From JAKQHY01 sp034429475 (GTDB taxonomy: Bacteria; Chloroflexota; Anaerolineae; B4-G1; SLSP01): 18,371 bases of DNA. A program made the translations under genes and the position numbers. The notes below the pieces were generated by a model. That model searched no databases and was not told the DNA's origin. It saw nothing but the letters and a program-made list of their open reading frames with translations. This document shows positions 14,374-18,371 of this stretch, in pieces. The DNA lies in the NCBI GenBank assembly GCA_034429475.1, contig DAOUGD010000193.1:1-18371 (forward strand). Reading direction: 5' to 3'. How positions within the stretch are numbered: the first letter of the stretch is position 1; every line of letters starts with the position of its first letter.

Positions 14374-14816
14374 CCGTCGGCGAGGCGCGAATTTCGGAAG
14401 AAGTACGGCAGCGGGTGGCCGAAGCTTCAAAGTATCGGTGCAGCTACTGCCTCACATCGCAAAAAGTGATTGGGCCGTTGTTGGAAATTGATCACATCCT
14501 ACCTCAAGCCCAGGGCGGTACCCACGAAGAATCGAACCTGACTTTGGCGTGCCCTATGTGCAATAGCCATAAAGCGGATCGGCTTACGGCAATTGACCCT
14601 GAAACCGGCGAGACGACGTCGCTGTTCAATCCACGGACTGAAGTTTGGCAGGAGCATTTTATGTGGATTGAGGGTGGTGTTTCCATTCTTGGTAAGACCG
14701 CAAAAGGCCGGGCTACCGTGGCTGCACTTAATATGAATCACCCTGATGTGGTGCTGGCCCGGCGGTTGTGGGTCTCAGCCGGCTGGCATCCGCCATGCGA
14801 TGTATTGGAAGAGTAA
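14370..14816 (+). CDS. HNH endonuclease
   Basis: A 148-aa protein with a zinc-binding HNH core: C24-x2-C27 (RCSYC), the DH pair D41-H42 (EIDHILPQAQGG), N56 (ESNLTLAC), C61-x2-C64 and H67 (ACPMCNSHK). The two CxxC pairs hold structural zinc, and H42/N56/H67 are the expected catalytic and metal-binding residues. The C-terminal half (DPETGETTSLFNPRTEVWQE onward) is typical of a widespread family of short stand-alone HNH proteins whose role is unknown. It overlaps the RHH-like gene by ATGA. No intron, intein or terminase neighbours are visible, so a homing or phage-packaging role is not supported. Confidence 0.9.
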   Translation: MTVGEARISEEVRQRVAEASKYRCSYCLTSQKVIGPLLEIDHILPQAQGGTHEESNLTLACPMCNSHKADRLTAIDPETGETTSLFNPRTEVWQEHFMWIEGGVSILGKTAKGRATVAALNMNHPDVVLARRLWVSAGWHPPCDVLEE

Positions 14817-14841
14817 ATCTAACTGAGGGGATTTTTAAATC

Positions 14842-17570
<2,729 letters not shown>

Positions 17571-17571
<1 letters not shown>

Positions 17572-17598
17572 GACTGAGGACTGAGGACTGAGGACTGA
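17571..17598 (+). repeat. Heptameric GGACTGA tandem repeat
   Basis: Four exact GGACTGA heptamers start at the last base of the valS stop codon. The array runs straight into the GAGGAG ribosome site (17597-17602) of the next gene. Confidence 0.92.
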
Positions 17599-17608
17599 GG
17601 AGAAGGAT

Positions 17609-18328
17609 ATGCCGAATCGAAGAGAACAGAAGCGCGCGAAGCACGAAGCCAAGCGCAAGGAGAAACGCAAGGAGGTGGCGCGGCAGGCAGCGCCACGCAG
17701 CCGGCGCGGTTTGTTGACGGCATCGCTGCACTGGCCGGTGGCGGAATGTTGGGTCAATAAGACGTGGCAGGATGCCACCCAACTCAATCAGGTCTTGGTG
17801 GCGCGACGCAATCCGGCCACGGGTGAGGTTTGTGTGGGGTTGTACCTGGTGGATCGTGCATGTTTGGGGGTGAAGAATGCTCATGCGGCGGACTTCCCTT
17901 CCATAGCGAATTTCCATCGGGAATTGTTGGACAATGTCAAACAAACCCAGGATATGGTGCAGGTGGATTTTGATTTGGCCGCAGCGATTGTGAAGGCCGG
18001 GCTGGAGTATGGCGCCAGCCTGGGATTTAGTCCACACCGGGATTACTGGGACGCCTCCATTTTGCTGCGCGACGCTGAGCCGGACGCTCTCGTCCCTACG
18101 ATTGCTGTCGGAGGCCTTGAGGGAAAACCATTTTTTGTATCCGGGCCTTACGACAATGTGGAACGGATTATGGCGCATTTGACGCGCCGCCTGGGGCCGG
18201 CGGGATTTACTTACCTGGTAGGAATCGACCCGGAGACGGAAGTTATGGTCGCCGATGAGGATGCGGTGTTTGACGAAGAAGAATGGACCGACGATGATGT
18301 GATTGACGTGGAATCGCGGGAAATCTGA
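17609..18328 (+). CDS. Conserved-looking protein of unknown function with basic N-tail and acidic C-tail
   Basis: A 239-aa soluble protein. Residues 1-33 are strongly basic (many Lys/Arg, e.g. KRAKHEAKRKEKRKE), and residues ~205-239 are strongly acidic (VADEDAVFDEEEWTDDDVID). The middle is a compact domain with PVAECWVNKTW (43-53), GLYLVDRACLGVKNA and AGLEYGASLGFSPHRDYWDAS. I do not recognise a named family. The basic tail suggests nucleic-acid or ribosome association, but this is inference. GAGGAG at 17597-17602 lies 6 nt before ATG 17609. It follows valS by 37 nt and is probably co-transcribed with it. Confidence 0.78.
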   Translation: MPNRREQKRAKHEAKRKEKRKEVARQAAPRSRRGLLTASLHWPVAECWVNKTWQDATQLNQVLVARRNPATGEVCVGLYLVDRACLGVKNAHAADFPSIANFHRELLDNVKQTQDMVQVDFDLAAAIVKAGLEYGASLGFSPHRDYWDASILLRDAEPDALVPTIAVGGLEGKPFFVSGPYDNVERIMAHLTRRLGPAGFTYLVGIDPETEVMVADEDAVFDEEEWTDDDVIDVESREI

Positions 18329-18347
18329 CCCATCATTGACGCGCAGG

Positions 18348-18371
18348 CCGGAAGTCCGCCAGGACTTCCGG
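18348..18371 (+). terminator. Hairpin at the right edge, possible terminator
   Basis: CCGGAAGTCC (18348-18357) and GGACTTCCGG (18362-18371) form a perfect 10-bp stem with a GCCA loop, 19 nt after the last stop codon. The window ends at the stem, so the U-tract needed to confirm termination cannot be seen. A palindromic repeat is the alternative. Confidence 0.5.

Noticed and set aside
14817..14841. Looked for a second T-box before the bacterial-type valS
   Set aside because: The gap is only 25 nt, and no GGGTGGTACC-like core is present in the upstream HNH gene.

Overview
The window is GC-rich chromosomal DNA that most resembles a member of the Chloroflexota (Anaerolineae/Caldilineae-like). 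This is inferred from gene content: a Chlor_Arch_YYY (DUF2298) membrane protein near a PMT/Agl23-like membrane protein, a T-box-controlled archaeal-type valS, and intergenic DNA full of palindromic and short tandem repeats. No rRNA, tRNA, CRISPR array, transposase or phage gene was seen.

Left part (1-7746, all + strand): cell-surface and polysaccharide genes. In order these are the DUF2298 membrane protein, an APH-fold sugar kinase resembling N-acetylhexosamine 1-kinase, a GT-C/PMT-like membrane protein, a 100-aa zinc-ribbon protein, a Wzz-type chain-length protein and its CpsD/CapB-type BY-kinase partner. The run ends at a strong bidirectional terminator. Two palindromic repeat families fill the gaps: one copy pair brackets the sugar kinase gene and another brackets the zinc-ribbon gene. 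The BY-kinase has a degraded Walker A motif, and the PMT-like protein lacks the expected acidic loop motif.

Middle (7758-9052): a cytidylate-kinase-like gene on the - strand is divergent from a + strand transcript. The two consensus promoters lie back to back. The + transcript starts with a class I T-box riboswitch with a GUC (Val) specifier, a UGGU acceptor-binding bulge and a terminator. It leads into valS.

Right part (9053-18371, all + strand): the T-box-controlled valS is the short archaeal/rickettsial-type ValRS and carries a 41-bp palindrome inserted in frame. It is followed tightly by an 85-aa orphan plus retropepsin-like protease pair, then cysH (APS reductase type) and an NAD-dependent epimerase. 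Next come a ribbon-helix-helix-like protein plus HNH nuclease pair with a 4-bp overlap, a second valS of the standard bacterial type with a C-terminal coiled coil, and a charged protein of unknown function. The most notable feature is two ValRS enzymes of different evolutionary type about 3.3 kb apart on one strand. Only the archaeal-type gene has its own T-box, and no convincing terminator is visible between the two. Two small gene pairs of lower GC content sit between them and look like accessory insertions.
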